A stretch of 64,000 nt of DNA from DATLNM01 sp035536775 (GCA_035536775.1 DATLNM010000022.1:1-64000), one strand, 5' to 3'; positions 17,161-25,938 are shown, counted from the first letter of the stretch. Notes: generated by a model not told the origin, from the letters alone. Numbers and translations are program-made.

Positions 17161-18230
17161 ACGTCATCTCCGAGGATCTCCTTCATCGCCGCGAGGAACA
17201 CGTCGGTCTCGGCTGAAGTGCCCGCTGTGACCCTGAGGCAGTGCATCAGCCGAGGGACCGAAGGATAGTTTCGGATCAGGATCCCTCGGTGTAGCAGCGA
17301 CTTCCACACGGCTTCGGAGTCATCCACTTCGAACAGCACGAAGTTGGCGTGCGAGGGGTAGGTCTTCAACCCGAACGCCTGGAGTTCAACCGCGATGCGA
17401 TCGCGCTCGTCCGCGACGGCACGCGCCAGAACGTCGGTCTCGGACCGGTGTTCAAGCGCAGCGCTCCCGACGAGCTGTGTGACAGCCGATAGGTGGTACG
17501 GCAGGCGTACCCGTCGGAGGCCGTCTACGACCTCCTGGTCGGCCATGAGGTAGCCGATGCGCACCCCCGCCAGCCGCCAGGCCTTCGAGAACGTCTTGAC
17601 GATGATCAGGTTGCGGTGATCGGCCAGCAGCGATGCGGCGCTGTCGCCGGAATCGGCGAACTCCCCGTAAGCCTCGTCGACCACCACGAGGCCATCTACC
17701 TCTTCCAACAGAGCGCGGATCGACCCCAAAGGGTCGAGGTTGCCCGTCGGGTTGTTCGGCGAGCATGCGATGACGATGTGAGGCTTGTGTTTCGAGATCG
17801 CCGCCACCGCGGCATCGAGATCGATCTCGAAACCCTCCCCGCGCTCTACCTGAACGACTTCTGTTCCAGATATGCGCGCGATCGACGAATGGAGCGCGTA
17901 CGTCGGCTCGAACGTCATCGACTTCCGGCCCTTCCCGCCGTATGCCAGCAAGAGGTGCAGGAAGATCTCGTTCGACCCGTTGGCGACCCAGAGCCCATCC
18001 GACGGCCAGCCGACCGCCGTTGAGAGCGCGTCGAAGAGGGCGCGGGCGTCACCCTCCGGATAACGGTTGAACGCGACCGCGCCGAGTTGAGCGGTGATCT
18101 CCTGGACAAGCGCGCCGGGAGGCGGGTAAGGCGACTCGTTGGTGTTCATCCGGTAGGTCACCGGCCATTGCGGAGAAACGTAAGGCGGGTGGCCCACAAG
18201 GTCGTCCCGGACCCCGAGCAGAGGCTTCAC
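17157..18230 (-). CDS. hisC: Histidinol-phosphate aminotransferase
   Basis: A 357-residue fold-type I PLP aminotransferase. NTNESPYPPP is near the start, SPNNPTGN binds cofactor and substrate, VVVDEAYGEF holds the PLP Asp/Tyr, and VKTFSKAWRLAGVRIGY holds the Schiff-base Lys. The frame is open further upstream inside hisD. I chose GTG 18230 because it forms a GTGA overlap with the hisD stop and gives the usual N-terminus (VKPLLGVRDD). Confidence 0.95.
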   Translation of the reverse strand: MKPLLGVRDDLVGHPPYVSPQWPVTYRMNTNESPYPPPGALVQEITAQLGAVAFNRYPEGDARALFDALSTAVGWPSDGLWVANGSNEIFLHLLLAYGGKGRKSMTFEPTYALHSSIARISGTEVVQVERGEGFEIDLDAAVAAISKHKPHIVIACSPNNPTGNLDPLGSIRALLEEVDGLVVVDEAYGEFADSGDSAASLLADHRNLIIVKTFSKAWRLAGVRIGYLMADQEVVDGLRRVRLPYHLSAVTQLVGSAALEHRSETDVLARAVADERDRIAVELQAFGLKTYPSHANFVLFEVDDSEAVWKSLLHRGILIRNYPSVPRLMHCLRVTAGTSAETDVFLAAMKEILGDDV

Positions 18231-19519
18231 GAGAGGTCCCCCAACCGCACCCGAACGCTGCGCGCGTGCGCGCCGAGCCCCTCTGCAGTGGCAAGCGCAT
18301 CCACGTGGCCGGACATCGCTGCGAGTCCTCGTTCCGAAACCTCCGCGACATAGATGCGCTTCAGGAAATCGTTCACGCCCAATCCCGAGCTCCACCGCGC
18401 GGTGCCACCGGTCGGAAGCACGTGGTTGGTCCCTGCCGCGTAATCCCCGGCGGCGACCGGAGTCGAATACCCGACGAAGATCGCTCCTGCATTGCGGATG
18501 CGCGGAAGCGCTGCGCGAGCACCGGAGAAGCTCAATTGGAGATGCTCGGGCGCGAACGCATTTGCGGTGTCGAGCGCGTGGTCGAGATCACGGACCAGCA
18601 CGGCCTTCCCCCCCTCGATCAGGGCGTTCTCCACGTCGTCTGCTCTGGGGTGTCTATCAACCTCGACCTCCAACACTTCGATCACGCGCTCCGCGAGGCT
18701 CGCCGACCATGTGATGAGGGCGTGTGTGCCTCCCGGTCCATGCTCAGCTTGGGCGACTAGGTCGGCGGCAAGCACGATCGGATCGGCATCCTCGTCGGCC
18801 ACGATCGCCAGTTCGGTCGGGCCTGCCTCTGAATCGATCGCAACCTGCCCTGACACCATCCTCTTGGCGGTCGCCACAAAGACGTTGCCCGGTCCCACGA
18901 TGATGTCAACCGGTCGAACGGTCTCTGTCCCGTACGCGAGCGCGGCTATCGATTGGGCACCCCCCATCCGATAGACCTCCGTGATGCCGGCAAGGGCGCA
19001 GGCAGCGAGGATGGCCTCAGGCACGTCGCCGCCGGGTCCCGGTGGCGTAGCGACGGCGATCTGCTTCACGCCTGCGCTCTGAGCCGGCACCGCGGCCATC
19101 ATCACGGAGGACGGATACGAGGCCCGTCCGCCCGGGACGTAAACGCCGGCACGGGTCATCGGTCGGAGGACCTCACCCGTCAACACACCGTCGGACTCGT
19201 TGATCCACTCGGCCGGCAACGCGCGCTCGCACGCGGCGCGTAGGTTGGCGGCCACCGCCTCCAGGGCCGCAATGAGCTCGGGGCGGACGAGCGAGACCGA
19301 GCGGGTGATGGTGTCTCCATCGACACGGAGCCCAACCTGGGTGAGATCGACACTGTCGAGCTCCGCCGTGTAGCGGAGGACTGCAGGGTCACCCTCGAGA
19401 CGGACCGCCTCGATGATCTCCGCGACCGTTGCGGCGGGGTCCGGACGCGCCCTGCCCGGACGCGGCCGCGGGACGTGAACCGGCGTTAGCTGGTCGCGCC
19501 CGTCGATGAGCTCCAACAT
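18227..19519 (-). CDS. hisD: Histidinol dehydrogenase
   Basis: A 430-residue zinc enzyme for the last two oxidations to histidine. It shows PGGRASYPSSVMMAAVPAQS, VGPGNVFVATAKR, the zinc/substrate region DLVAQAEHGPGGTHAL and the catalytic Glu-His in FAPEHLQL. GTNHVLPTGGTARW follows near the end. The start is ATG 19519 (MLELIDGRD), 22 bases after the zinc-ribbon gene. It is the first his gene of the run. Confidence 0.96.
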   Translation of the reverse strand: MLELIDGRDQLTPVHVPRPRPGRARPDPAATVAEIIEAVRLEGDPAVLRYTAELDSVDLTQVGLRVDGDTITRSVSLVRPELIAALEAVAANLRAACERALPAEWINESDGVLTGEVLRPMTRAGVYVPGGRASYPSSVMMAAVPAQSAGVKQIAVATPPGPGGDVPEAILAACALAGITEVYRMGGAQSIAALAYGTETVRPVDIIVGPGNVFVATAKRMVSGQVAIDSEAGPTELAIVADEDADPIVLAADLVAQAEHGPGGTHALITWSASLAERVIEVLEVEVDRHPRADDVENALIEGGKAVLVRDLDHALDTANAFAPEHLQLSFSGARAALPRIRNAGAIFVGYSTPVAAGDYAAGTNHVLPTGGTARWSSGLGVNDFLKRIYVAEVSERGLAAMSGHVDALATAEGLGAHARSVRVRLGDLS

Positions 19520-19541
19520 CCCAGCGACACTAAAGGCAAAC

Positions 19542-19763
19542 CTATACAGGGCCGCAGGCGCGGCAGATCGTGTCGCCGAGCATCTTCGACAGCCGCGTCC
19601 CACCGCAGCGGGGGCATCTGTCGAATGCGTCTGCCCATGCCGGTTCCGCGCTCTGGCACTCGGGGCAGATCAGGACCTGCTCGTCGTCGAGCACGCCCCG
19701 CGCCCAAGGTGAGCTTCCCTTGGCAGGATCGGTCTGGACGCGCCCACACCGGTAACAAGGCAT
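19542..19763 (-). CDS. Small zinc-ribbon protein
   Basis: A 73-residue protein with four CxxC knuckles: CYRC, CPEC, CPRC and CRAC. They predict two zinc ribbons and little else. Proteins of this kind are common in Actinobacteria next to varied genes, and the role is unknown. It lies between dnaE and hisD with short gaps (42 and 22 bases), so it is probably in the same transcript. Confidence 0.75.
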   Translation of the reverse strand: MPCYRCGRVQTDPAKGSSPWARGVLDDEQVLICPECQSAEPAWADAFDRCPRCGGTRLSKMLGDTICRACGPV

Positions 19764-19805
19764 GGACCCATCATCCCCCGGGGGGTCGGGGGGTAGCGAC
19801 GCGGG

Positions 19806-22800
19806 TTAGACGGCGACGAGGGCGGAGGGGCCGAGCAGCGCCTTCAGCTCGGCGTGCAACCCGTTGCTCTGATCGACCCAGAACTCACTCCCGAGGCGCA
19901 GCACCGTCATCCCGCCGTTGCGCTCGAGGTTGAGGAAGACCTGCGTCTCGCCTGGGTGACTGGCAAGCACATCTTTGAGCGCGGTCACAACCGTGGGAGT
20001 GCACGACGCCGCCGACAGCGTGATCACGAGCGGCAGCTGTTCGCCGAGGTTGGGCTCTTTGATGTCCATCGCGATCAGCTTGATCGAGTCGTCACGGACA
20101 TCACGGTCGAAGCGGCCCTTGACCAAGAGGATCGCGTCCGGGCGCACCAACGGCGCGTACTGTTCGTGCGTCTTCGGGAACACGATGACCTCGACGCTGC
20201 CGCCCGATAGATCTTCGAGGTCGAGGAGCACCATGACGTCCCCTCGCTTCGTCACCTTCTTGCGGAGTGATGCAACCATCCCGCCGACCGTGACCATCTC
20301 GCCCGGGGAACGCTCGGCAAGCCCGCTGATGGACGTGTCCGTCATGCGGGACAGCAGTCCTTCGACCCCCAACAACGGATGATCCGAGACGAACAGTCCG
20401 AGGACCTCTTTCTCGTGCATCAGGAGAAGCTCCTTCGGGAACTCCTGCATCGAGATCATCATCCGGAGCCCCGAGTCCTCGGTCTTCTCTTGAGCGCCAC
20501 CGAACAACGAGAATTGGCCTGCTTCCTCTTGGCGGCGCGCCGCCATGACCTCGCCGCATATCGACTCGAACCGCTCGAGCAGCCCCAACCTTGTGTGGCC
20601 GAGCGACTCGAACGCGCCGGCTTTGATGAGCGACTCGATCGTCTTCTTGTTGAGGCAGATGTAGTCGACCTTGCGACAGAAATCGACGAAGGACTCGAAC
20701 GCGCCGCGTGCGTTGCGCGCGTCGACGATCTTCTCGACCACGCCTTCACCGACATGGCGGACCGCCGACAGGCCGAAGCGGATCGAATCCTTGGTCGGTG
20801 TGAAGTCGCGGTCTGAAACATTGATGTCGGGGATCAGTACGGGGATGCCCATCTTGCGCGCCATATGGAGGTACTTGGGCTTGTCATCCTTGCGGTCCTT
20901 GACCGAAGTCAACAGTGCGGCCATGTACTCGACGGGGTGGTGGGCCTTCAGCCACGCGGTCTGATACGCGATGTACGCGTACGCGGCGGAGTGGGCGCGG
21001 TTGAACGAGTAATCCGCGAACGGCTGGATCTTGGCCCATAACGCCTTGGCCTCGACCTCGCTCAGACCGAAGCGGCCACAACCTTCGATGAAGGTCGTCT
21101 CATGACCGGCCATCATGTCGCGCTTCTTCTTGCCGATCGCCTTGCGCACGAGGTCGGCCTCGCCGGGACTGTAGCCGGCGAGCTTCTGGAGCACCAGGAC
21201 GACCTGCTCCTGGTAGACGAGGACGCCGTAGGTGTCGCGGGTGATGTCCTCGATCGAAGGATGGAGGTAACGGATCTTGGCGGGGTCGTTCTTGCCCTCG
21301 ATGTAGGCGGGGATCTGTTCCATCGGACCGGGTCGATAGAGCGCGATAAGGGCCATGATCTGCTCGAAGCGGTCTGGCTTCAGCTGGACCAGCAGCTTGC
21401 GCATCCCTTCGGACTCGAGCTGGAAGATCCCATCGGCGTCGCCGCGCTGGAGCATCTTGAAAACGGCGTCGTCATCCAGCGTCAGGTTGTCGACATCGAC
21501 CACCTCACCGGTGTTGGCCTTGATGTAGTCGAGCGCGAGCTCGATGACCGTGAGGTTCCGCAAGCCGAGGAAGTCCATCTTCAAGAGCCCCAGTTCTTCG
21601 ATCCCGGTCATGTCGTACTGCGTCACGACCTCGCCGTGCTCGCCGCGTTTCAGGGGCACGTGCTCGACAAGCGGGTCGCGCCCGATAACTACACCGGCTG
21701 CATGTATCCCTGCGGACCTCTTGAGGTTCTCGATGCCAAGCGCTGTGTCGATGATCTGCTTAGCGGCGCCGCCGGCCTCGTACGCCTCGCGCAACTCCGC
21801 GGTCGTCTCCAGAGCTTTGGTGAGCCCCGAGTCACGTCCCATGATCAGCGGCGGGTACATCTTCGTCAGCCGATCGCCCTCGACATAGGGGAAACCGAGG
21901 ACACGCGCGGCGTCCTTGATTGCTTGTTTACCTTTGATGGTGCCGTACGTGACGATCTGAGCTACATGGTCGGAGCCGTACTTGTCCGACACGTAACGGA
22001 TGACGTCGCCCCGCCGGCGCTCGTCGAAGTCGATGTCGATGTCGGGCATAGCGACACGTTCGGGGTTGAGGAACCGCTCGAACATGAGGTCGTAACGGAT
22101 CGGGTCGAGCTCGGTGATCCCGAGCGCGTAGGAGACGATCGACCCCGCCGCACTGCCGCGGCCCGGACCGACGCGGATCCCCTGCTTCTTGGCCCAGTTG
22201 ACGAAGTCCTGAACGACCAGGAAGTAGCCAGCGAACTTCATGTCTGCGATGACCCTCAGCTCGTAGGCCATGCGCTCCCCGGCTTCGGGCGTCACCGTGC
22301 CATAGCGGCGGCGAACACCTTCGAGCACGAGCTCGGCGAGATACTCGTCGAGGTCCTTGCCGCCCGGGGTCTCGAAGCGCGGAAGCAGGAGGTTGCCCAT
22401 CGAGATGGTGACGTCGCAGCGTTCCGCGACCTCGACGGTCTGCTCGCACGCCCCCGGCCACGACGCGAACGCCGCCCGCATCTCATCAGGGGTCTTCAGG
22501 TAGAACTCGTCGGAATCGAACTTGAATCGCTTGGGGTCGGACAGCTCGGTGCCCGTGTTGATGCACAGGAGGACCTCATGCGCAGGGGCGTCGGCCTTGT
22601 GGGTGTAGTGCGAGTCGTTCGTGCACACCCATGGGATGCCGAGCTCCTTGCCGATGGCCACCAGCTGGTCGTTCAAGGGCCGCTGGACCGGGATGCCGTG
22701 ATCTTGGAGCTCAAGATAGAAGCGGTCACCGAAGACCTCCTTGTACGCCGCGGTCTTGCGGCGCGCGCCTTCGAGGTCCCCCGCGACGATCAGCTTGGGG

Positions 22801-23249
22801 ATCTCTGCCGAGAGGCACCCGGATAGACAGATGAGGCCTTCGTTGTGCTCGGCAAGGATCTCGTGGTCGAGCCTCGGCTTGTGGTGGAAGCCCTCGAGCC
22901 AGGCCCGTGACGACAGCTTGACCAGGTTGGAGTAACCCTTGTCGGTCGCCGCCAGCAGCGTGAGGTGGTACATCCGCTCGTCGTCGCCCCTGCCGTTGTC
23001 CCGGGGTGCCCGCACCGACTTCTCGCGCCGGTCTCCGTTGGCGAGGTAGCCCTCCATCCCGAGGATCGGCTTGACGCCGTGCTCGCGCCCCTTCTTATAG
23101 AACTCGAGCGCTCCATACATGACGCCGTGGTCGGTGATGGCGCACGCCGGCATCCCGGCGTCGGCCGCCGCGGCGAACATGTCGGCGACGCGGCTGGCTC
23201 CGTCCAGCATCGAATACTCGCTATGCGCGTGCAGGTGGACGAAGCTCAG
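19806..23249 (-). CDS. dnaE: DNA polymerase III alpha subunit
   Basis: A replicative polymerase (C family, DnaE1 type) of about 1,147 residues. An N-terminal PHP domain has VHLHAHSEYSMLDG and ACAITDHGVMYG. The palm has GPGRGSAAGSIVSYALGITE and the catalytic aspartates in MPDIDIDFDERRRGD. The fingers and C-terminal OB domain follow (MVTVGGMVASLRKK). The first ATG, at 23210, lies after the metal-binding HLHAHS motif. A CTG at 23249 gives the canonical start MSFVHLHAHSEYS, and an in-frame TGA lies 13 codons upstream of it. I therefore call CTG as the start. Confidence 0.95.
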   Translation of the reverse strand: MSFVHLHAHSEYSMLDGASRVADMFAAAADAGMPACAITDHGVMYGALEFYKKGREHGVKPILGMEGYLANGDRREKSVRAPRDNGRGDDERMYHLTLLAATDKGYSNLVKLSSRAWLEGFHHKPRLDHEILAEHNEGLICLSGCLSAEIPKLIVAGDLEGARRKTAAYKEVFGDRFYLELQDHGIPVQRPLNDQLVAIGKELGIPWVCTNDSHYTHKADAPAHEVLLCINTGTELSDPKRFKFDSDEFYLKTPDEMRAAFASWPGACEQTVEVAERCDVTISMGNLLLPRFETPGGKDLDEYLAELVLEGVRRRYGTVTPEAGERMAYELRVIADMKFAGYFLVVQDFVNWAKKQGIRVGPGRGSAAGSIVSYALGITELDPIRYDLMFERFLNPERVAMPDIDIDFDERRRGDVIRYVSDKYGSDHVAQIVTYGTIKGKQAIKDAARVLGFPYVEGDRLTKMYPPLIMGRDSGLTKALETTAELREAYEAGGAAKQIIDTALGIENLKRSAGIHAAGVVIGRDPLVEHVPLKRGEHGEVVTQYDMTGIEELGLLKMDFLGLRNLTVIELALDYIKANTGEVVDVDNLTLDDDAVFKMLQRGDADGIFQLESEGMRKLLVQLKPDRFEQIMALIALYRPGPMEQIPAYIEGKNDPAKIRYLHPSIEDITRDTYGVLVYQEQVVLVLQKLAGYSPGEADLVRKAIGKKKRDMMAGHETTFIEGCGRFGLSEVEAKALWAKIQPFADYSFNRAHSAAYAYIAYQTAWLKAHHPVEYMAALLTSVKDRKDDKPKYLHMARKMGIPVLIPDINVSDRDFTPTKDSIRFGLSAVRHVGEGVVEKIVDARNARGAFESFVDFCRKVDYICLNKKTIESLIKAGAFESLGHTRLGLLERFESICGEVMAARRQEEAGQFSLFGGAQEKTEDSGLRMMISMQEFPKELLLMHEKEVLGLFVSDHPLLGVEGLLSRMTDTSISGLAERSPGEMVTVGGMVASLRKKVTKRGDVMVLLDLEDLSGGSVEVIVFPKTHEQYAPLVRPDAILLVKGRFDRDVRDDSIKLIAMDIKEPNLGEQLPLVITLSAASCTPTVVTALKDVLASHPGETQVFLNLERNGGMTVLRLGSEFWVDQSNGLHAELKALLGPSALVAV

Positions 23250-23409
23250 CTTGAGGTCACCCCGGTCCTTGCTTGTAGGAACACTTGCTCATCGGGCTGC
23301 TGCAAAGGGCACTCCTGGGAGAATCACAACCCTGTCATTTAAAGCACTCCCGCGCCCCCGCGCGCAAGGACACCCCATCCACCAGGGGAAATACAAGGGC
23401 AACAACCTG
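23250..23409. other. Spacer between the pseudouridine synthase gene and dnaE
   Basis: The spacer has a GC-rich run and a possible minus-strand -10 (TTTAAA, near 23338–23343) about 18 bases after TTGCGC. This could be an extra dnaE promoter. No gene was seen. Confidence 0.3.
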
Positions 23410-24324
23410 TTAATCGAGGGTGGATATCCCCGCCGCCCGGATGACCGAGCTCACGTCGGAGGGGATGGGGTCCTCGACGCTCACCAGGGCCCCGCTCGAG
23501 GGGTCCGGCCACGTCAGCCGCCAGGCATGGAGACACGGCCGGGTTGCCCCGAGGCCCAGCGCCCGCTCTGACATCCCGCCGTAGGTCCGGTCGCCGATCA
23601 CCGGGTGGCCCAAGTGGGCGAGGTGGACCCTGATCTGGTGGGTGCGCCCGGTCTCGAGTGTCACTTGAAGCAGCGACTCGCCCTCGCCTTCAGCCGTAAC
23701 GGAGTAATGAGTAACCGCCCGCCGGCCTCCCGGGGCGACGGCCATCATCGTCCGACGGGTTGGGTGCCGGGCTATAGGGGCCTCGACCGTTCCCGATGCC
23801 GCCGGCATGGACCCCCTCACGAGGGCGACGTACTCGCGCGTGATGCGGCGCGCCTTTAGCTCCCCCGACAGGAACGCTTGAGCGTCGTCATCTTTCGCGA
23901 CGAGGAGCAGCCCGGAGGTGTCCTTATCCAGCCGATGCACGATGCCCGGACGCGCCGGATCGATCGAGCCCAGCGGGATGCCGAGCCCGAGCAGAGCATT
24001 GACGAGCGTCCCCGTCGCGTGCCCACCCGCCGGGTGCACGACCAAGCCGGGCGGCTTGGAGACGACGAGGACGCGGTCGTCGGAGTACCGGATCTCGATG
24101 GGGATGTCCTCGCCCTGAGGCGCATCGGGGGAAGGTGCCTCGACGTCGCCCTCGACGACATTGCGGGCTTCGAGGCGATGGCTCGGCTTCGCGGCATGTC
24201 CGTCCACCGTGAGGGCGCCGGAGCGGAGCGCCCGCTGCACTACCGCGCGAGCGACCCCGGTCCGTCCTGCCACGACGGCGTCCAGCCTCAGGCCCACCTC
24301 GTCTTCGGTCGGCTCGAAGCGCAT
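23410..24324 (-). CDS. RluA/RluD-family pseudouridine synthase
   Basis: A 304-residue RNA-modifying enzyme. Residues 1–70 form an S4-like RNA-binding domain (RLDAVVAGRTGVARAVVQRA). The catalytic Asp is in GIVHRLDKDTSGLLLVAK, and YVALVRG and GRTHQIRVHLAHLGHPVIGD complete the family pattern. The context (lspA immediately upstream) is the usual lspA–rluD pairing, so it probably modifies 23S rRNA. The exact uridines are inferred only. Confidence 0.93.
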   Translation of the reverse strand: MRFEPTEDEVGLRLDAVVAGRTGVARAVVQRALRSGALTVDGHAAKPSHRLEARNVVEGDVEAPSPDAPQGEDIPIEIRYSDDRVLVVSKPPGLVVHPAGGHATGTLVNALLGLGIPLGSIDPARPGIVHRLDKDTSGLLLVAKDDDAQAFLSGELKARRITREYVALVRGSMPAASGTVEAPIARHPTRRTMMAVAPGGRRAVTHYSVTAEGEGESLLQVTLETGRTHQIRVHLAHLGHPVIGDRTYGGMSERALGLGATRPCLHAWRLTWPDPSSGALVSVEDPIPSDVSSVIRAAGISTLD

Positions 24325-24855
24325 CTAAGGGGGCTCCTCTTCCGGAGCTCCGCGCTCGTTCCGCTCGCGGCGATCACGCCGATAAGAGTCGATCAACAAC
24401 AGCGTGACGCCACAGACGATCGCGCTGTCGGCGACATTGAAGATTGGCCACCAGTGAAGGTCGATGAAGTCGACAACCATGCCGTCGGTCGAACGGAAGA
24501 GCCGATCCGTCGCATTGCCCAAGCCGCCGCCCAGGATGAGCCCCAGGGGGATCGCCCACGATGGCGACGGGGCGGTCCACGCCCACCAAACGATCACAGC
24601 GGCGATCACGAGCGTAGCGGCGAGGAAGAAGCCGGGGGCGCCCGAGAGCACTCCGAACGCGCCGCCTGGATTGAACGAGAGACGCAGGCTCAGCCACGAT
24701 CCGATATCGACGGGACCATCGGCGAGGCGCTCGAGCGCGAGATGCTTGGTGTACTGATCGAGGACGATGACCGCGCACGCGACGAGGGCGAGGCGGAGGT
24801 ACAAAGGCCGGCGAGGGACAGCCGGCGCGTCCGAGTGAACCGCGCTAACGGACAC
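24325..24855 (-). CDS. lspA: Lipoprotein signal peptidase
   Basis: A 176-residue integral membrane aspartic peptidase that removes signal peptides from prolipoproteins. It has four hydrophobic segments. The conserved boxes are VLDQYTKHLAL, FNPGGAFGVLS, GGLGNATDRLF (Asn/Asp) and VVDFIDLHWWPIFNVADS, with both catalytic aspartates. It abuts the pseudouridine synthase gene without a gap. Its start overlaps the TraR-like gene by 11 bases. Several lipoprotein substrates are encoded in this window. Confidence 0.96.
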   Translation of the reverse strand: MSVSAVHSDAPAVPRRPLYLRLALVACAVIVLDQYTKHLALERLADGPVDIGSWLSLRLSFNPGGAFGVLSGAPGFFLAATLVIAAVIVWWAWTAPSPSWAIPLGLILGGGLGNATDRLFRSTDGMVVDFIDLHWWPIFNVADSAIVCGVTLLLIDSYRRDRRERNERGAPEEEPP

Positions 24856-25777
24856 GCTCCTCGCGGCGCTTGCAATCTAGGCACATCCCGGCATACGGGA
24901 GAGCCTTCAGGCGTGCTGCATCGATCGGCTGGCCGCAGCGCTCGCAGATACCGTAGGTGCCCTCCTCGATGCGCTCGAGTGCTCTGCTTATCTGCTCGAC
25001 GATGTCGCGGATGTTGTTCTGGATCGAAAGGTCACGCTCGCGGTCGAACGTTGCGGTGCCCGCGTCGGCGAAGTCCTCATCGAGCCCGACCTCACCGGTC
25101 ATGTCGGACTGCGTCCCGATGAATGAGTCCTCCTCGAGCTCTGCCTGCTGCTTCTGAAGGTCCTCTTTCTCTTTGGTGAGGCTCACCTTGATCGCCGCCA
25201 ATGCTTTGGCGTCGAACTTGGCGGGGCGCGTCCTGCGCGCCGGGGCCTGGGTCGCGCCGCTGCCGCCGGGAGGTCGTGTCACTCGGTCGCGGGTCGCCTT
25301 CCGGGAGGAGCCCTTTACGGACGCTCCACCCGTTCGCTTGGCGGCCGTGCTCCTAGGCGCTGCGGCTCGGGGCGCCGTCTTCTTGGCGGTGGGCTCCTTG
25401 GCGGTGGGCTTCTTGGCGGTGGTCTTGGCTGCGGTCTTCTTCGCCGTGGGCTTCTTGGCGGTGGTCTTCTTCGCCGCAGCTGCCTTCTTGGCCGGCGGTT
25501 TCTTGGCGGCAGACTTCGGAGCGGCCTTCTCGGGGGCCTTCTTGGCGGCCGGCTTCGCCGTAGCGGTCTTAGCGGCCGCCGGCTTGCGCGTCGTTGTGGA
25601 GGTCTTGGCAGGGGCTGGACGCGCCGGTGCGGCGACGGGCTTCTTGGCCGCGGCGCGCGCCGGCTCCGCGGTCGTGGACGCGGCTTTGGGCTTCTTGCCG
25701 CCCACCTTCTGAGCGAGCGATTTGGCGGCCGACCGAAGCTTCCCGGCCTTCCCTGTTGCCTTCTTAGGGGGGGTCAT
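24845..25777 (-). CDS. TraR/DksA-type zinc-finger protein with a long Lys/Ala/Pro-rich tail
   Basis: A 310-residue protein in two parts. Residues 1 to about 190 are low-complexity and strongly basic, with many AKK, KKPTAKK and PAKK units like histone H1 or the tails of actinobacterial nucleoid proteins. The last 120 or so residues form a DksA/TraR domain: a coiled coil (VSLTKEKEDLQKQQAELEED), the helix RALERIEEGTYGICERCGQP and a four-Cys zinc finger (CERC…CLDC). DksA proteins act in the RNA polymerase secondary channel; the tail suggests DNA or RNA contact. A TATCGT -10 lies 9 bases before the ATG. Confidence 0.85.
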   Translation of the reverse strand: MTPPKKATGKAGKLRSAAKSLAQKVGGKKPKAASTTAEPARAAAKKPVAAPARPAPAKTSTTTRKPAAAKTATAKPAAKKAPEKAAPKSAAKKPPAKKAAAAKKTTAKKPTAKKTAAKTTAKKPTAKEPTAKKTAPRAAAPRSTAAKRTGGASVKGSSRKATRDRVTRPPGGSGATQAPARRTRPAKFDAKALAAIKVSLTKEKEDLQKQQAELEEDSFIGTQSDMTGEVGLDEDFADAGTATFDRERDLSIQNNIRDIVEQISRALERIEEGTYGICERCGQPIDAARLKALPYAGMCLDCKRREERVR

Positions 25778-25786
25778 GGGCGCGGG

Positions 25787-25792
25787 ACGATA
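25787..25792 (-). promoter_or_regulatory. -10 box (TATCGT) for the TraR/DksA-like gene
   Basis: TATCGT on the minus strand is 9 bases before ATG 25777. No Shine–Dalgarno sequence is present, so the message is probably leaderless or nearly so. Confidence 0.4.
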
Positions 25793-25795
25793 GCA

Positions 25796-25927
25796 CGCTC
25801 TAATCCCTTCGGGGAACGAACCAAAGGGTCGCTCCCCTGCGCCGCCAGCGCGGGGCGCTGGCTCTGCGACGCGCTCGTCAATGGGACTGCCATTTCCGCA
25901 CCCGGCGGAGCCGCGACGACCGCTCGT
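25796..25927 (-). repeat. Structured intergenic element, copy B (between traR and ileS)
   Basis: The same arrangement as copy A. GGGGAACGA (25811–25819) pairs with TCGCTCCCC (25829–25837). GCCAGCGC (25844–25851) pairs perfectly with GCGCTGGC (25855–25862). GCGCTCGTC (25871–25879) pairs with GACGACCGC (25915–25923), 8 of 9. It encloses AATGG/CCATT and TCCGC-ACCCG-GCGGA (25895–25909). The second stem is longer than in copy A and differs in sequence but pairs fully. Confidence 0.7.
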
Positions 25928-25932
25928 GGGGC

Positions 25933-25938
25933 TATCTT
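25933..25938 (+). promoter_or_regulatory. -10 box (TATCTT) for leaderless ileS
   Basis: TATCTT ends 6 bases before the ileS ATG at 25945. This is the spacing of leaderless transcripts, and no ribosome-binding site precedes the ATG. No T-box sequence was found in the spacer. Confidence 0.5.

Noticed and set aside
21102..22826. Long plus-strand reading frame inside dnaE
   Set aside because: At 574 codons it is long, but it is exactly antisense to conserved polymerase sequence. Long antisense frames are common in GC-rich DNA, and no family pattern is visible.
25300..25700. Tandem repeats as a mobile or satellite element
   Set aside because: They encode the Lys/Ala-rich tail of the TraR/DksA-like protein in frame and are explained by coding.
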